Numbered from the stretch's first letter, positions 37,266 through 49,356 are shown. The stretch: DNA of 64,000 bases from Pelagerythrobacter marensis (GCF_036700095.1 NZ_CP144918.1:1923001-1987000); one strand, 5' to 3'. A program made the numbers and translations. The notes: generated from the letters alone by a model not told the origin.

Positions 37266-38849
37266 ATGCGGCGTGCCGCGATCCTTTTCGCGCTGGCGAT
37301 GCTGCCGGATGTCGCCGGGGCGCGCCAGGCGGTCGATGCCTCGGCGCCCGAAACGCTCGCGGTCACCGTCTATCGCGACCCCGGCCGCGGCGACGGCGAG
37401 GACATGGACCGGGATTGGCCGCAAGGTTTCGCGATGATCAGCGAGACGCGCACGGTCACGCTGCCGCCGGGCGAGAGCACGGTGCGCTTCGAAGACGTTG
37501 CCGAGGGGATGGTCGCGGTCAGCGCGATCGTCACCGGGCTGCCCGGCGGAACGATCGAGAAGAACCGCAATGCGGAACTGCTGTCGCCCGCCGCGCTGGT
37601 CAACGGCACGCTGGGCAACCGGGTGACGATTACCCGCACCAACCCCGCCACCGGGGAGGCGCGGAGCGAGCGGGCGATCGTGCGCACCCGGGCCGACGGC
37701 GGCCTCGTGCTGCAGACCGGCGAGCGGTTCGAGGCGGTACGCTGCGCCGGCCTGCCCGAAACGCTGACTTTCGATCGCGTGCCCGCCGGGCTTTCCGCGC
37801 AACCGGTGTTCTCGATCGACACGCGCGACGCCACTGGCGGCACTTACCGGATCGTGCTGACCTATCTCGCCTGGGGGTTCGACTGGCAGGCGAACTATGT
37901 CGCCACGCTGGGGCAGGGCGACGGGCGGGGCGGGGTCGATCTCGCACTGACCTCGTGGCTTACGCTGCTCAACGACAACGGCCAGTCCTTTCCCGATGCG
38001 GAGTTGATGGCGGTGGCAGGCACGCTCAATGTCGAAAGCGATTTCCAGGCCCTGGCCGACCCGCCGCAGGCGGAGCGGTTGCGGCTGACCTGCTACCCGC
38101 TGGGCAGCACCGCGAAGGGGACCCCGGCCCGATATCCTCCGCCGCCTCCGCCGCCCGCTCCCCCTCCGCCGGCAATGGCGGCGATGGCGGACGGCGCGAT
38201 CATGGTCACGGCAGCACGCCGCGAGGAGATGGCGGTGATGGCGGGGGAGGAGGAACTCGGCGACCTCAAGCTCTATCGCGTGCCCGAACCGATCACCGTC
38301 GCAGCCAAAGGGCTGAAGCAGGTGGCGTTCCTGCACAAGGAAAGGGTCGAGGGCCGCTTTCTCTATCGGATCGCCTGTCTTCCGGGGCAACTGCCCGACG
38401 GTTTCCACCCGGCCGCGCGATTGCTGGAAACGGTGAACGACGAGGAACACGGCCTGGGCGTCGCCCTGCCTTCCGGCGGCGTGGCGATTTTCGAACCGTC
38501 TCCGCGCGGGCCGCTGCTGGTGGGGGAGGAGAACCTGCGCGACCATGCGAAAGGGCAGGATGTCGAGATCGCGCTCGGCACCAGTCCGCAGGTCCGGGCC
38601 GCCTGCCGTCGCACGAGCGAGCACGACCCGGGCGAAGCGCCGCGCAAATGGACCCGGATGGAAGCCGAAGTCGCCAATGCCCTGCCGGTTCCGGTCACGC
38701 TGCGCATCGGGCTGGGGCGGAGCGCGCAATGGGAAGCGCGGGGCACGAACGCGGCCCGGGTCCGCGACGGCATGCGCGAGATCGAAACGACAATTCCCGC
38801 CAATTCGGACAGGATAATCCGCTGGCGCGTACGCCGGTCGGGCGATTGA
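37266..38849 (+). CDS. DUF4139-like secreted protein, copy 2
   Basis: The 527-residue protein has a signal peptide (about residues 1-19) and follows the order of copy 1: VTITRTNPATGEARSER matches VTLVRTNPATGVETRER, VLTYLAWGFDWQANYVATL matches YLTRGLDWSADYVSLY, and SWLTLLNDNGQSFPDAE matches the WVTLTND block. A Pro-rich segment (about 295-310) is an added linker. It carries extra Cys residues not present in copy 1. Function unknown. The 14-base gap implies co-transcription with copy 1, and possibly cckA. Confidence 0.82.
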   Translation: MRRAAILFALAMLPDVAGARQAVDASAPETLAVTVYRDPGRGDGEDMDRDWPQGFAMISETRTVTLPPGESTVRFEDVAEGMVAVSAIVTGLPGGTIEKNRNAELLSPAALVNGTLGNRVTITRTNPATGEARSERAIVRTRADGGLVLQTGERFEAVRCAGLPETLTFDRVPAGLSAQPVFSIDTRDATGGTYRIVLTYLAWGFDWQANYVATLGQGDGRGGVDLALTSWLTLLNDNGQSFPDAELMAVAGTLNVESDFQALADPPQAERLRLTCYPLGSTAKGTPARYPPPPPPPAPPPPAMAAMADGAIMVTAARREEMAVMAGEEELGDLKLYRVPEPITVAAKGLKQVAFLHKERVEGRFLYRIACLPGQLPDGFHPAARLLETVNDEEHGLGVALPSGGVAIFEPSPRGPLLVGEENLRDHAKGQDVEIALGTSPQVRAACRRTSEHDPGEAPRKWTRMEAEVANALPVPVTLRIGLGRSAQWEARGTNAARVRDGMREIETTIPANSDRIIRWRVRRSGD

Positions 38850-38903
38850 CGGTCTTCAAGCCCCTGAATTTTCGCCGTTTGGACATTGCTCGAAAAAAGA
38901 TGC

Positions 38904-38918
38904 GTTCCACACTTGTTC
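38904..38918 (+). promoter_or_regulatory. LexA (SOS) box upstream of recA
   Basis: GTTCCACACTTGTTC is an exact GTTC-N7-GTTC. It lies 78-92 bases upstream of the recA ATG. Its right half overlaps TTGTTC, a possible -35 element. RecA is the classical SOS gene, so this site supports the reading of the similar boxes upstream of uvrD and rmuC. Confidence 0.85.
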
Positions 38919-38995
38919 TTGCGGAACAAATCGAATACAACGGGCTCCGGTCGATAACGGGCGCGAAGCCCTAGGCAAGCGAAGGAGGCCATGCG

Positions 38996-40054
38996 ATGGC
39001 GGCGGAACTGAAGCTGGTTGAGAAGGAAAGCAACGTGGACCGTCAAAAGGCACTCGATGCCGCGCTCGCGCAGATCGATCGTGCGTTCGGCAAGGGCTCG
39101 GCGATGAAGCTGGGCCAGAAGGAAGCGATGCAGGTGGAGGCGATCTCTACCGGATCGCTGGGACTCGATATCGCGCTGGGCGTCGGCGGCTTGCCGAGAG
39201 GCCGCGTGATCGAGGTCTACGGGCCGGAAAGCTCGGGCAAGACCACGCTGGCGCTGCACGTCATTGCCGAAGCGCAGAAGAACGGCGGCACCGCGGCGTT
39301 CGTCGATGCCGAACATGCGCTCGACCCCGTCTATGCCAAGAAGCTGGGCGTCGATATCGACGAACTGGTCGTGTCGCAGCCCGATACCGGGGAGCAGGCG
39401 CTGGAAATTACCGACACGCTGGTGCGATCCAATGCGATCGACGTGCTCGTGGTCGATTCGGTCGCCGCGCTGGTTCCGCGGGCTGAGATCGAGGGCGAAA
39501 TGGGCGACAGCCATGTCGGCCTGCAGGCCCGGCTGATGTCGCAGTCGCTGCGCAAGCTGACCGGTTCGATCAGCCGTTCGAAGACCATGGTGATCTTCAT
39601 CAACCAGCTGCGGATGAAGATCGGCGTGATGTACGGCAACCCGGAAACCACCACTGGCGGCAATGCGCTGAAGTTCTACGCCAGCGTGCGGCTCGACATT
39701 CGCCGGATCGGGCAGATCAAGGATCGCGACGAGATCGTCGGCAACTCGACCCGGGTGAAAGTGGTCAAGAACAAGGTCGCTCCGCCGTTCAAGCAGGTCG
39801 AATTCGATATCATGTATGGCCAGGGCATCTCGAAGATCGGCGAGATTCTCGATCTCGGGGTCAAGGCCGGGATCGTCGAGAAATCGGGCAGCTGGTTCAG
39901 CTACGATTCGATCCGCATCGGCCAGGGCCGCGAAAACGCCAAGCAGTATCTCAAGGACAATCCCGAAGTTTGCGACAGGTTGGAAGCCGCGATCCGCGGC
40001 CGGACCGACGAAGTCGCCGAGGAGATGATGACGGGTCCGGACGCGGACGATTGA
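38996..40054 (+). CDS. recA: Recombinase RecA
   Basis: The 352-residue ATPase has Walker [10 protein letters not shown], the MAT-like [11 protein letters not shown] start of the core, [19 protein letters not shown] and the L2-loop [20 protein letters not shown]. It forms filaments on single-stranded DNA for strand exchange and triggers LexA self-cleavage. GGAGG seven bases before ATG 38996 decides the start over the out-of-frame ATG at 38991. It has its own LexA box and terminator, so it is a single-gene unit. Confidence 0.98.
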   Translation: MAAELKLVEKESNVDRQKALDAALAQIDRAFGKGSAMKLGQKEAMQVEAISTGSLGLDIALGVGGLPRGRVIEVYGPESSGKTTLALHVIAEAQKNGGTAAFVDAEHALDPVYAKKLGVDIDELVVSQPDTGEQALEITDTLVRSNAIDVLVVDSVAALVPRAEIEGEMGDSHVGLQARLMSQSLRKLTGSISRSKTMVIFINQLRMKIGVMYGNPETTTGGNALKFYASVRLDIRRIGQIKDRDEIVGNSTRVKVVKNKVAPPFKQVEFDIMYGQGISKIGEILDLGVKAGIVEKSGSWFSYDSIRIGQGRENAKQYLKDNPEVCDRLEAAIRGRTDEVAEEMMTGPDADD

Positions 40055-40098
40055 TCCATCGCCTCAAGCGGGTGCGCGCTTGCATCCGGGAAAACGGA

Positions 40099-40140
40099 AA
40101 ACCGGCGTGTGTCTTTAGAGGCCCGCGCCGGTTTTTCTTT
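40099..40140 (+). terminator. Rho-independent terminator of recA
   Basis: AAACCGGCG (40099-40107) pairs with CGCCGGTTT (40126-40134) around an 18-base loop. TTCTTT follows the stem. It lies 45 bases after the recA stop codon. Confidence 0.8.
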
Positions 40141-40244
40141 GTCGCGGGACCGCGGCCGGGTTAGCAGGCCGGGTCGACGGCAGCCGGCATGGCGAGCGGC
40201 TTTCCGCCCTTTCCGTGCCACAGGTTGGGAGCAAGCACAGGCGC

Positions 40245-41072
40245 ATGACGGACAAGCTGGAATGGGAAGGGCGCGCCGGGCGCAGCTGGGCGAGCGAATG
40301 GCGCCGCACCGATCGCAGTTTTGCGGCGCTCACCGAACGCTTGCTCGACGCCGCTCTCGACCGGCCTTTCGTGCGCGCGCTCGATATCGGCTGCGGGGCG
40401 GGGGAGGTGTCGCTCGCGCTGGCCTCTCGTCGATCCGAAGCGCAGGTCGTCGGCGTCGATGTCAGCGAGGAATTGCTGGCCGTGGCCCGCCGTCGCGGCG
40501 AAGACGCGGGCAATGTCGCGTTCGAACTGGGCGATGCCGGCCAGTGGTCGCGCCCCGGTTTTGCGCCCGACTTGCTCGTTTCGCGCCACGGGGTGATGTT
40601 CTTTCCCGATCCGGTCGCCGCGTTTTCCCATCTCGCCGCGATCTCCGCGCCCGGCGCCGATCTCGTTTTCAGCTGTTTTCGCCCCGCGGCGGAAAACGCC
40701 TGGGCGAGCGGTCTGGCATCGCTCCTGCCCCCGGGAATGGGCGCACCCCCGCCGCCCGGCCAGCCCGGCCCCTTCGCCTTTGCCGATCCGGCCCTGGTCG
40801 GCGATATCCTGACCCGCGCAGGCTGGCGCGATCCGACGTTCGACGCCGTCGATTTCCCTTATGTCGCGGGCGAAGGGAGCGATCCGGTGGAAGATGCGCT
40901 GTCCTATTTCCTCGTCATCGGCCCGGCCGCGCGTGCATCGGCGCAGATGGAGGCGGCGGAGCGCGCGGATTTCGTCGCGCGGTTGCGCGCCTTTCTGGCC
41001 GAACGGGTCGAGAGCGGACGCATTGCGTTCGCCGGTGCCGCCTGGCTGGTCCGCGCCCGGGCACCCGCCTAG
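40245..41072 (+). CDS. Class I SAM-dependent methyltransferase
   Basis: The 275-residue protein has SAM motif I ALDIGCGAGEVSLAL (near residue 47), motif II VVGVDVSEELL and a DLLVSRHGVMFFPDP segment. It looks like a small-molecule or quinone-type methyltransferase of the Methyltransf_25 group; the substrate is not evident. The ATG at 40245 is chosen because it starts MTDKLEWEGRAGRSWASEW close to the fold; an upstream in-frame non-ATG start exists. It lies between recA and alaS on the same strand. Confidence 0.8.
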   Translation: MTDKLEWEGRAGRSWASEWRRTDRSFAALTERLLDAALDRPFVRALDIGCGAGEVSLALASRRSEAQVVGVDVSEELLAVARRRGEDAGNVAFELGDAGQWSRPGFAPDLLVSRHGVMFFPDPVAAFSHLAAISAPGADLVFSCFRPAAENAWASGLASLLPPGMGAPPPPGQPGPFAFADPALVGDILTRAGWRDPTFDAVDFPYVAGEGSDPVEDALSYFLVIGPAARASAQMEAAERADFVARLRAFLAERVESGRIAFAGAAWLVRARAPA

Positions 41073-41174
41073 CTCTTCCCCCCTCGGCCGCAGTGCCGCG
41101 TTCCGGCACCGCCCCGGGGATCGCCGGGCTTAATCCGCTTGTCGCGCGGTGCGCCAGCAACTAACTGCGCTGGC

Positions 41175-43862
41175 ATGACCTCGACCAACGACATACGCCG
41201 GTCCTTCATCGACTATTTCGCCGGCCACGGCCACACCGCGGTGCCCAGCGCGCCGCTGGTGCCTTACAACGATCCCACGCTGATGTTCGTCAACGCCGGG
41301 ATGGTGCCGTTCAAGAACGTGTTCACCGGGCTGGAAACGCCGCCCGGACCGACCGCGGTCAGCAGCCAGAAATGCGTTCGCGCCGGGGGCAAACACAACG
41401 ATCTCGACAATGTCGGCTATACCGCGCGCCATCACACGTTCTTCGAGATGCTGGGCAATTTCTCGTTCGGCGATTATTTCAAGGAACAGGCGATCGAACA
41501 TGCCTGGACCCTGCTGACGAAGGAATGGGGCCTGTCGGCCGAGCGGCTGACGGCAACGGTTTTCCATACCGACGACGAGGCGTTCGACCTCTGGCGCAAG
41601 ATTTCCGGTCTGCCCGAAGACCGGATCATCCGCATCGCCACCAGCGACAATTTCTGGTCGATGGGCGAAACGGGCCCCTGCGGACCGTGCAGCGAAGTGT
41701 TCTACGATCACGGCGACCATATCCCCGGCGGACCGCCCGGCTCGCCCGACGAGGACGGGGACCGGTTCATCGAGATCTGGAACCTCGTGTTCATGCAGTT
41801 CGAACAGTCGGCCGACGGCACGCGCGCCGATCTGCCCAAGCCGAGCATCGACACCGGCATGGGGCTGGAGCGGATCGCCGCGGTCATGCAGGGCGTGCAC
41901 GACAATTACGATACCGATACCTTCCGCGAACTGATCGCGGCGAGCGAAAGCCTGACCGGCGTTGCGGCCGAAGGCGACCGCCAGGCGAGCCACCGGGTGA
42001 TCGCCGATCACTTGCGTTCCAGCGGGTTTCTTATGGCGGACGGCGTCCTCCCGTCGAACGAGGGGCGCGGCTATGTCCTGCGCCGGATCATGCGCCGCGC
42101 GATGCGCCACGCGCACCTGCTGGGCGCCGAACAGCCGCTGATGCACCGCCTGGTGCCCGCGCTGGTGACCGAGATGGGCCAGGCCTATCCCGAGTTGCAG
42201 CGCGGCCAGGCGCTGATCGAGGAAGTGCTGGAGCGCGAGGAAACGCAGTTCCGCCGCACGCTGGAAAAGGGTCTGCGCCTGCTCGACGAGGAAACCGCCG
42301 GGCTGGGCGAGGGCGGGGAGCTGGAAGGCGAAACGGCGTTCAAGCTCTACGACACTTACGGTTTCCCTTACGACCTGACCGAAGATGCCCTGCGCGCGCG
42401 CGGCATCGGGGTCGATCGCGCCGGCTTCGAGGCTGCGATGGAGCGCCAGAAGGCCGCCGCGCGCGCGGCCTGGAAAGGCTCGGGCGAAGCGGCCGATGGC
42501 GAGCTGTGGTTCGACATTGCCGAGCGCGAGGGCAGCACGGAGTTCACCGGCTACACGGCGACCGAGGGCGAGGGGCGGGTCGTTGCGATCGTGCGCGACG
42601 GAGCCGAAGTGTCCAGCGCCGCCGCGGGCGAGGATGTGATCGTCCTCACCAACCAGACCCCGTTCTATGGCGAGAGCGGCGGCCAGTCGGGCGACGCGGG
42701 AACGATCTTTACTCCCGAGGGGCTGAAGATCGCGGTTTCCGATACCTCGAAGCCGCTCGGCCGCCTCCACGCCCATCACGGGCGGATCGAGAGCGGCGAA
42801 GTGGCCGTGGGCGACAGCGTGCACATGACGGTCGATGCCGAGCGGCGCGACCGGATTCGCGCCAACCATTCGGCGACGCACCTCGTCCATGCCGCGCTGC
42901 GCAACCGGCTCGGCAGCCATGTGACGCAGAAGGGCTCGCTGGTCGCGGCCGAACGCTTCCGTTTCGACTTCTCGCATCCGCGCCCGCTCAGCGCCGAGGA
43001 TATCGCGGCGGTCGAGGCCGAGGTGAATGCGGAAATCCGGGCCAACGAAACGGTCCAGACGCGCCTGATGAGCCCGGACGAGGCTGTCGAGGCGGGCGCG
43101 CTCGCGCTGTTCGGCGAAAAGTACGGCGACGAAGTGCGCGTGCTGTCGATGGGCCGCAAGGGCAAGGGCGACGACGGGAAGGAACGCAACTATTCGGTCG
43201 AGCTGTGCGGCGGCACCCATGTCCGCGCCACCGGCGACATCGGCCTGTTCCGCATCGTTTCCGAAAGCGCAGTGTCCTCCGGCGTGAGGCGAATCGAGGC
43301 ACTGACCGGCGAGGCCGCGCGGCAATGGCTGGTCGGGCGCGAAGAAGCGCTCAAATCGGTTGCAGGCACGCTAAAGACGGCCCCTGACGAGGTGGAGGCG
43401 CGGGTCGCGGCCCTGGTGGAGGAGCGCAAGCGGCTCGAGCGGGAGCTGGCCGATGCGCGCAAGCAACTGGCGCTCGGCGGCGGCGGCGGAGCGGGCGCGC
43501 CGGCGCAAGGCGCGGCCGAGGAAGAAGTCGCGGGGGTGAAGTTCTCCGGCCAGGTGCTCGATGGCCTCGACGCCAAGGAACTGCGCGGATTGCTCGACGA
43601 GGCGAAGAAGCGCCTGGGTTCGGGCATCGCCGCGGCCGTGGCGGTCAACGGCGGGCGCGCCGCGATCGCCGTTGCCGTCACCGACGACCTGACGCCGCGT
43701 TACGACGCCATTGCGCTGGTGCGCCGGGGCGTAGAGGCGCTTGGCGGCAAGGGTGGGGGCGGCCGCCCCGACATGGCGCAGGGCGGCGGGCCGGACGGGT
43801 CCGCAGCCGGGGCCGCGATCGCCGCGGTCCGCTCCGCTATCGAGGAAGCGGTTTCGGCCTGA
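41175..43862 (+). CDS. alaS: Alanyl-tRNA synthetase
   Basis: The 895-residue enzyme charges tRNA-Ala. It begins with the class II aminoacylation domain ([37 protein letters not shown]), has the editing-domain zinc ligands in [13 protein letters not shown] and CGGTHV, and a C-terminal coiled coil and DHHA1 domain with a GGG-rich segment ([16 protein letters not shown]). The ATG at 41175 gives the normal length. recA-...-alaS is a common proteobacterial order. Confidence 0.97.
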   Translation: MTSTNDIRRSFIDYFAGHGHTAVPSAPLVPYNDPTLMFVNAGMVPFKNVFTGLETPPGPTAVSSQKCVRAGGKHNDLDNVGYTARHHTFFEMLGNFSFGDYFKEQAIEHAWTLLTKEWGLSAERLTATVFHTDDEAFDLWRKISGLPEDRIIRIATSDNFWSMGETGPCGPCSEVFYDHGDHIPGGPPGSPDEDGDRFIEIWNLVFMQFEQSADGTRADLPKPSIDTGMGLERIAAVMQGVHDNYDTDTFRELIAASESLTGVAAEGDRQASHRVIADHLRSSGFLMADGVLPSNEGRGYVLRRIMRRAMRHAHLLGAEQPLMHRLVPALVTEMGQAYPELQRGQALIEEVLEREETQFRRTLEKGLRLLDEETAGLGEGGELEGETAFKLYDTYGFPYDLTEDALRARGIGVDRAGFEAAMERQKAAARAAWKGSGEAADGELWFDIAEREGSTEFTGYTATEGEGRVVAIVRDGAEVSSAAAGEDVIVLTNQTPFYGESGGQSGDAGTIFTPEGLKIAVSDTSKPLGRLHAHHGRIESGEVAVGDSVHMTVDAERRDRIRANHSATHLVHAALRNRLGSHVTQKGSLVAAERFRFDFSHPRPLSAEDIAAVEAEVNAEIRANETVQTRLMSPDEAVEAGALALFGEKYGDEVRVLSMGRKGKGDDGKERNYSVELCGGTHVRATGDIGLFRIVSESAVSSGVRRIEALTGEAARQWLVGREEALKSVAGTLKTAPDEVEARVAALVEERKRLERELADARKQLALGGGGGAGAPAQGAAEEEVAGVKFSGQVLDGLDAKELRGLLDEAKKRLGSGIAAAVAVNGGRAAIAVAVTDDLTPRYDAIALVRRGVEALGGKGGGGRPDMAQGGGPDGSAAGAAIAAVRSAIEEAVSA

Positions 43863-43880
43863 GCGCCGCCCGCAGCGCGA

Positions 43881-44063
43881 TCACCGCCGCAAGTTGCTCG
43901 AATTTCGGGTTTCGGGCTCGCTCCCGCGCGGCAGGTTGCGCCCGCCGGTGTCCGCGGGACGTTCGGCGTCGCGGCCTTTGCCGGACTTGCCGCTGCCGCT
44001 GACATTCTGCGGCTTGAATTTCTCCTCGTTGGGGATCGGTTTGGTCGGATCCTGGTCGCTCAT
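43881..44063 (-). CDS. Small hydrophilic protein, unknown
   Basis: The 60-residue product is highly charged and rich in Gly, Asn, Lys and Pro, with no signal peptide or hydrophobic core, so it is probably disordered. AAGGAG lies 7 bases before the ATG at 44063, a strong ribosome binding site for such a small frame, and codon use matches the neighbours. It ends 18 bases from the convergent alaS stop. I do not recognise a family. Confidence 0.6.
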   Translation of the reverse strand: MSDQDPTKPIPNEEKFKPQNVSGSGKSGKGRDAERPADTGGRNLPRGSEPETRNSSNLRR

Positions 44064-44126
44064 GCGAAATCTCCTTCGGCCCACCAACGAACGGAAGGCG
44101 CAAGAGTTCTTGCGTCGGTCGCGGGA

Positions 44127-45890
44127 TCAGGTCGCTTCGACCGGGCCGGTCCGCAGCTTGGGCTTGCGCTCCAGCGCGCCATCCTTCTGGATCTGCTCGC
44201 GCAGCTCGTCGCGCTTCTGGTGGATCGAGGCGATCACCGGCCCCATCGCCACCCCGATATCGACCAGCACCGCTTCCGAAAGCTGGAGCGAGCTTTCCAG
44301 CGTCTCCGGCACGGCATGGCTGGCACCGGCGCGATAGAGTTCGGCGGCATGGATCGAATCGCGCGCGCGCGCGACGATCAGCAGGTCGGGATATTGCTTG
44401 CGCACTTTCGCCACCAGCCGCTGCGCCAGGACCGGCTCGTCCATCGTCAGCACCAGCGCCTGCGCGCTGTCGAGGTTCAGCCGCTGCAAGGTATCGCGGC
44501 GGGAAGCATCGGCGAAGATGGCGTAGTAGCCTTCGCGCTTCGCGCGCGCGACGAGATCGGAATTGGAATCGAGCGCGACATAGGGCTTTTCGTGGACCTT
44601 GAGCATGTCGGCCACGAGCAGCCCGACACGGCCGGCGCCGACGATGATGACCCGCGCTTCGCCGTCGGGTTCGGCCGGCACGTCGGGCACGCCGTCCACC
44701 CGGCGGGCGATCGCGCGGCCCAGCTTGGCCAGGATCGGCGTGATGGTCAGGCCGATGGCGGTCACGATCTGCCAGAACTGTGCCGTGCCGGGCTGGATCA
44801 GCAGCGCCGAGCTGGCCGCAGTCAGCACGATCAGCGTGGTTTCCGACGGGCTGGCCATCAGCACGCCGGTTTCCGCCGCGGTGCCGCGCCGCGCGCCCAT
44901 CATCCGCAGCAGCACGCCCGTGATCAGCGCCTTGAAGCTGAGCACCAGCACCACCGCCAGGGCGATCGCCCCCAGGTTGTCCCAGATCGTGGCCAGGTCG
45001 ATGCTCATGCCCACGGTGATCAGGAACACGCCCAGGGCCAGGCCCTTGAACGGTTCCATGATCGTCTCGATCTCGCCGTGGTATTCGGTTTCGGCGATCA
45101 GCAGGCCAGCGATCAGCGCGCCGACGATGGGCGACAGGCCGACCATCGCGGTTGCCAGGCTGGCGCCGATCACCACCAGCAGGCTGGCGGCGAGGAACAG
45201 CTCCGGGCTCTTGGTCCGGGCCGCCTGGGCGAACAGGCGGGGCAGGGCGATGCGCCCGACGATCAGCAGCACGGCGACCACCAGGCCGCCCTGCCACAGC
45301 GTATCGACAAGCCCCTCCCACCCTTCGGCCTGGGCATTGGGGGCCATCGCGCCGAGCATGAAGATGATCGGCACGATCGCGATATCCTCGAACAGCAGCA
45401 TGGCCAGCGCCGCGCGGCCCACCGGGCTGTGGGTGCCCGAAATTGGCAGAACGATCGCGGTGGAGGACAGCGCCAGCGCCAGCCCCAGCCCGATCGCGCC
45501 GGTCCAGTACTGCCCCATCATCGACAGCGCGACCGCCAGACAGCTGCCGATTATCAGCAGTTCGAGCGCGCCGAGACCGAAGACGAGTTTTCGCAATTGC
45601 CACAATCGGTTGAACGACAATTCGAGACCGATTGAGAACAGCAGGAGGATAATTCCGAATTCCGCGAAAGGCTCCAGCCCCTCCGGGTCGCTGATCGTTA
45701 CGTGCCCCAGCCACGGATATTCGTAGACCAGCTTGCCCAGCCCGAAGGGGCCGACCGCAATGCCGATCAGGATGAAGCCGATCACCGGGGTGATGCGAAA
45801 CCGCGTGAAGACCGGAATGACGATCCCGGCCGCGCCGAGGATCACCAGTGCATCCGATAGCGCGGGAGTGGGAGCGATTTCGCCTGCCAT
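44127..45890 (-). CDS. Kef-type cation:proton antiporter (CPA2) with TrkA-N domain
   Basis: The 587-residue protein has about 12 membrane helices, beginning ITPVIGFILIGIAVGPFGLG, with the CPA2 motifs LLLFSIGLELSF and LSSTAIVLPI and the acidic LLFEDIAIVPII. A cytoplasmic Rossmann (RCK/TrkA-N) domain follows with VIIVGAGRVG. Such proteins exchange K+ or Na+ for protons; KefB/C of E. coli are gated by glutathione adducts. Whether this one is glutathione-gated cannot be judged. The small gene downstream is 63 bases away on the same strand. Confidence 0.88.
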   Translation of the reverse strand: MAGEIAPTPALSDALVILGAAGIVIPVFTRFRITPVIGFILIGIAVGPFGLGKLVYEYPWLGHVTISDPEGLEPFAEFGIILLLFSIGLELSFNRLWQLRKLVFGLGALELLIIGSCLAVALSMMGQYWTGAIGLGLALALSSTAIVLPISGTHSPVGRAALAMLLFEDIAIVPIIFMLGAMAPNAQAEGWEGLVDTLWQGGLVVAVLLIVGRIALPRLFAQAARTKSPELFLAASLLVVIGASLATAMVGLSPIVGALIAGLLIAETEYHGEIETIMEPFKGLALGVFLITVGMSIDLATIWDNLGAIALAVVLVLSFKALITGVLLRMMGARRGTAAETGVLMASPSETTLIVLTAASSALLIQPGTAQFWQIVTAIGLTITPILAKLGRAIARRVDGVPDVPAEPDGEARVIIVGAGRVGLLVADMLKVHEKPYVALDSNSDLVARAKREGYYAIFADASRRDTLQRLNLDSAQALVLTMDEPVLAQRLVAKVRKQYPDLLIVARARDSIHAAELYRAGASHAVPETLESSLQLSEAVLVDIGVAMGPVIASIHQKRDELREQIQKDGALERKPKLRTGPVEAT

Positions 45891-45971
45891 TGTCTCGTCC
45901 TAAACCGACCTGGCCGCGATGTCACGGCGCCAGCGAGCCGGCGGCTGCATTCGTCCGGCGCCGGCCTGCCG

Positions 45972-47621
<1,650 letters not shown>

Positions 47622-47650
47622 TGCCAAGCTCCGATCTTCGCGCGACAAAC

Positions 47651-47768
47651 CCCCTCCCGCACGCGGGAGGGGCGAGAGACCTGGCGGCGCGAAGCGGCGC
47701 CCAGTCGCAGCGGGGTGGGTCTTGCGGAACGCTTGCCCACCCCCGGCCCCTCCCGCAAGCGGGAGGGG
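47651..47768. repeat. Composite palindromic element between icd and the amidohydrolase fusion gene
   Basis: Two outer palindromes lie at 47651-47672 and 47747-47768. Each is made of CCCCTCCCG(C) and (G)CGGGAGGGG arms around 2-4 bases. Between them GGGGTGGG (47712-47719) faces CCCACCCC (47736-47743). The element fills nearly the whole gap up to the icd stop at 47776. It looks like a REP/BIME-type intergenic repeat and could also end icd transcription. Confidence 0.8.
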
Positions 47769-47775
47769 GGAACAA

Positions 47776-48996
47776 TCACTTCCAGTTCGCCATCTCGGTT
47801 TCGAGATTGGTCACGATCGCTTCGAAGAACTGCTCGGTCGTCAGCCAGTTCTGGCCCGGGCCGATCAGCAGCGCCAGGTCCTTGGTCATCTGGCCGCCCT
47901 CGACCGTGTTGATGCAGACTTTCTCCAGCGTTTCGGCGAAGCGCACCACGTCGGGCGTGCCGTCGAACTTGCCGCGGTACATCAGCCCGCGGGTCCAGGC
48001 GAAAATGCTGGCGATGGGATTGGTGCTGGTCGCCTTGCCTTCCTGGTGCTGGCGATAGTGGCGGGTGACGGTGCCGTGCGCGGCTTCGGCCTCCACGGTC
48101 TTGCCGTCGGGCGTCATCAGCACGCTGGTCATCAGGCCGAGCGAGCCGAAGCCCTGGGCCACCGTGTCGGACTGCACGTCGCCGTCGTAGTTCTTGCAGG
48201 CCCAGACGAACTTGCCGCTCCACTTGAGCGCCGATGCAACCATGTCGTCGATCAGGCGATGTTCGTAAGTGATGCCGGCTTCGTCGAACTTGTCCTTGAA
48301 TTCGTTGTCGAACACTTCCTGGAACAGGTCCTTGAAGCGGCCATCGTACTTCTTGAGGATCGTGTTCTTGGTCGACAGGTAGACCGGCCAGCCGCGATCG
48401 AGGCCGTAGTTCATCGAAGCGCGGGCGAAGTCGCGGATCGAATCGTCGAGGTTGTACATCGCCATGGCGACGCCCGAGCTGGGGAATTCGAACACGTCGA
48501 TATCGATGTTCTCGCCGTTTTCCCCTTCGAACACCAGCCGCAGCTTGCCCTTGCCGGGGATCAGCGTGTCCTTGGCGCGATACTGGTCGCCGAAGGCATG
48601 GCGGCCCACGACGATCGGATCGGTCCAGCCGGGGACCAGCCGCGGCACGTTGTCGATCACGATCGGTTCGCGGAAAACCACGCCGCCCAGGATGTTGCGG
48701 ATCGTGCCATTGGGGCTGACCCACATCTTCTTGAGCCCGAATTCCTCGACCCGCGCCTCGTCCGGCGTGATCGTGGCGCACTTCACGCCGACGCCGTGTT
48801 CCTTGATCGCGTTGGCCGCGTCGATCGTGATCTGGTCGTCGGTTTCGTCGCGCTTCTGGATCGACAGGTCATAGTATTTCAGATCCACGTCGAGATAGGG
48901 AAGGATCAGCCGCTCGCGGATCCATTCCCAGATGATGCGCGTCATTTCGTCGCCGTCGAGTTCGACGATGGGGTTCTTGACCTGGATTTTCTGCAT
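47776..48996 (-). CDS. icd: NADP-dependent isocitrate dehydrogenase
   Basis: The 406-residue enzyme oxidises isocitrate to 2-oxoglutarate in the TCA cycle. It is the homodimeric eukaryote-like type common in alphaproteobacteria: [43 protein letters not shown] and [12 protein letters not shown]. The ATG at 48996 begins [15 protein letters not shown]; longer in-frame starts give untypical leaders. A repeat element follows directly. Confidence 0.96.
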   Translation of the reverse strand: MQKIQVKNPIVELDGDEMTRIIWEWIRERLILPYLDVDLKYYDLSIQKRDETDDQITIDAANAIKEHGVGVKCATITPDEARVEEFGLKKMWVSPNGTIRNILGGVVFREPIVIDNVPRLVPGWTDPIVVGRHAFGDQYRAKDTLIPGKGKLRLVFEGENGENIDIDVFEFPSSGVAMAMYNLDDSIRDFARASMNYGLDRGWPVYLSTKNTILKKYDGRFKDLFQEVFDNEFKDKFDEAGITYEHRLIDDMVASALKWSGKFVWACKNYDGDVQSDTVAQGFGSLGLMTSVLMTPDGKTVEAEAAHGTVTRHYRQHQEGKATSTNPIASIFAWTRGLMYRGKFDGTPDVVRFAETLEKVCINTVEGGQMTKDLALLIGPGQNWLTTEQFFEAIVTNLETEMANWK

Positions 48997-49137
48997 GTCT
49001 GCCCTGTCTGTTTCCTGGGAAGCTGTCGGATGGATTTGCGCGGGCTTTAGCAGAGGAGGGGGAGGGTGCAAGGGAAGCGCGGGGCGGCGCGTGCGGCCTG
49101 CGCGATCCGGCCGGGCGCGGCGCATGGGCCGGACACG

Positions 49138-49164
49138 AAAAAGGCGCCGCTTTCACGGCGCCTT
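49138..49164 (-). terminator. Terminator downstream of tRNA-Val
   Basis: On the minus strand AAGGCGCCG (49164-49156) pairs with CGGCGCCTT (49149-49141) and is followed by TTTCG. It lies 36 bases beyond the tRNA 3' end and would end that transcript before icd. Confidence 0.75.
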
Positions 49165-49199
49165 CTTGCGATTTGCAGCCCGGGCCGGCCCCGGTTCGA

Positions 49200-49274
49200 T
49201 GGTGGGCGTAGGAAGAGTTGAACTTCCGACCCCTGCGATGTCAACACAGTGCTCTACCACTGAGCTATACGCCC
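49200..49274 (-). tRNA. tRNA-Val (anticodon GAC)
   Basis: The minus-strand sequence begins GGGCGTATAGCTCAGTGG and folds as a full cloverleaf. The acceptor stem is GGGCGTA with TACGCCC, the D arm GCTC/GAGC, the anticodon stem CTGTG/CGCAG with loop TTGACAT (anticodon GAC), and the T arm holds GTTCAAC. CCA is encoded (49202-49200). The gene is 75 bases with CCA. Confidence 0.96.
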
Positions 49275-49356
49275 GATCCATCGGTGGGCCGCAACGTGCG
49301 GCAGGCGCGCCATCTAGCGACTGGCCCGGCGCCGCGCAAGCCCTGAATAAACGTGC

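Noticed and set aside
41130-43325. 731-codon open frame antisense to alaS
   Set aside because: The plus strand holds a full alanyl-tRNA synthetase with all motifs; the opposite frame has no recognisable domain.
47651-47768. Simple rho-independent terminator for icd
   Set aside because: The stems lack a T run on the minus strand, and the multi-palindrome layout fits an intergenic repeat better, though a role in ending transcription remains possible.
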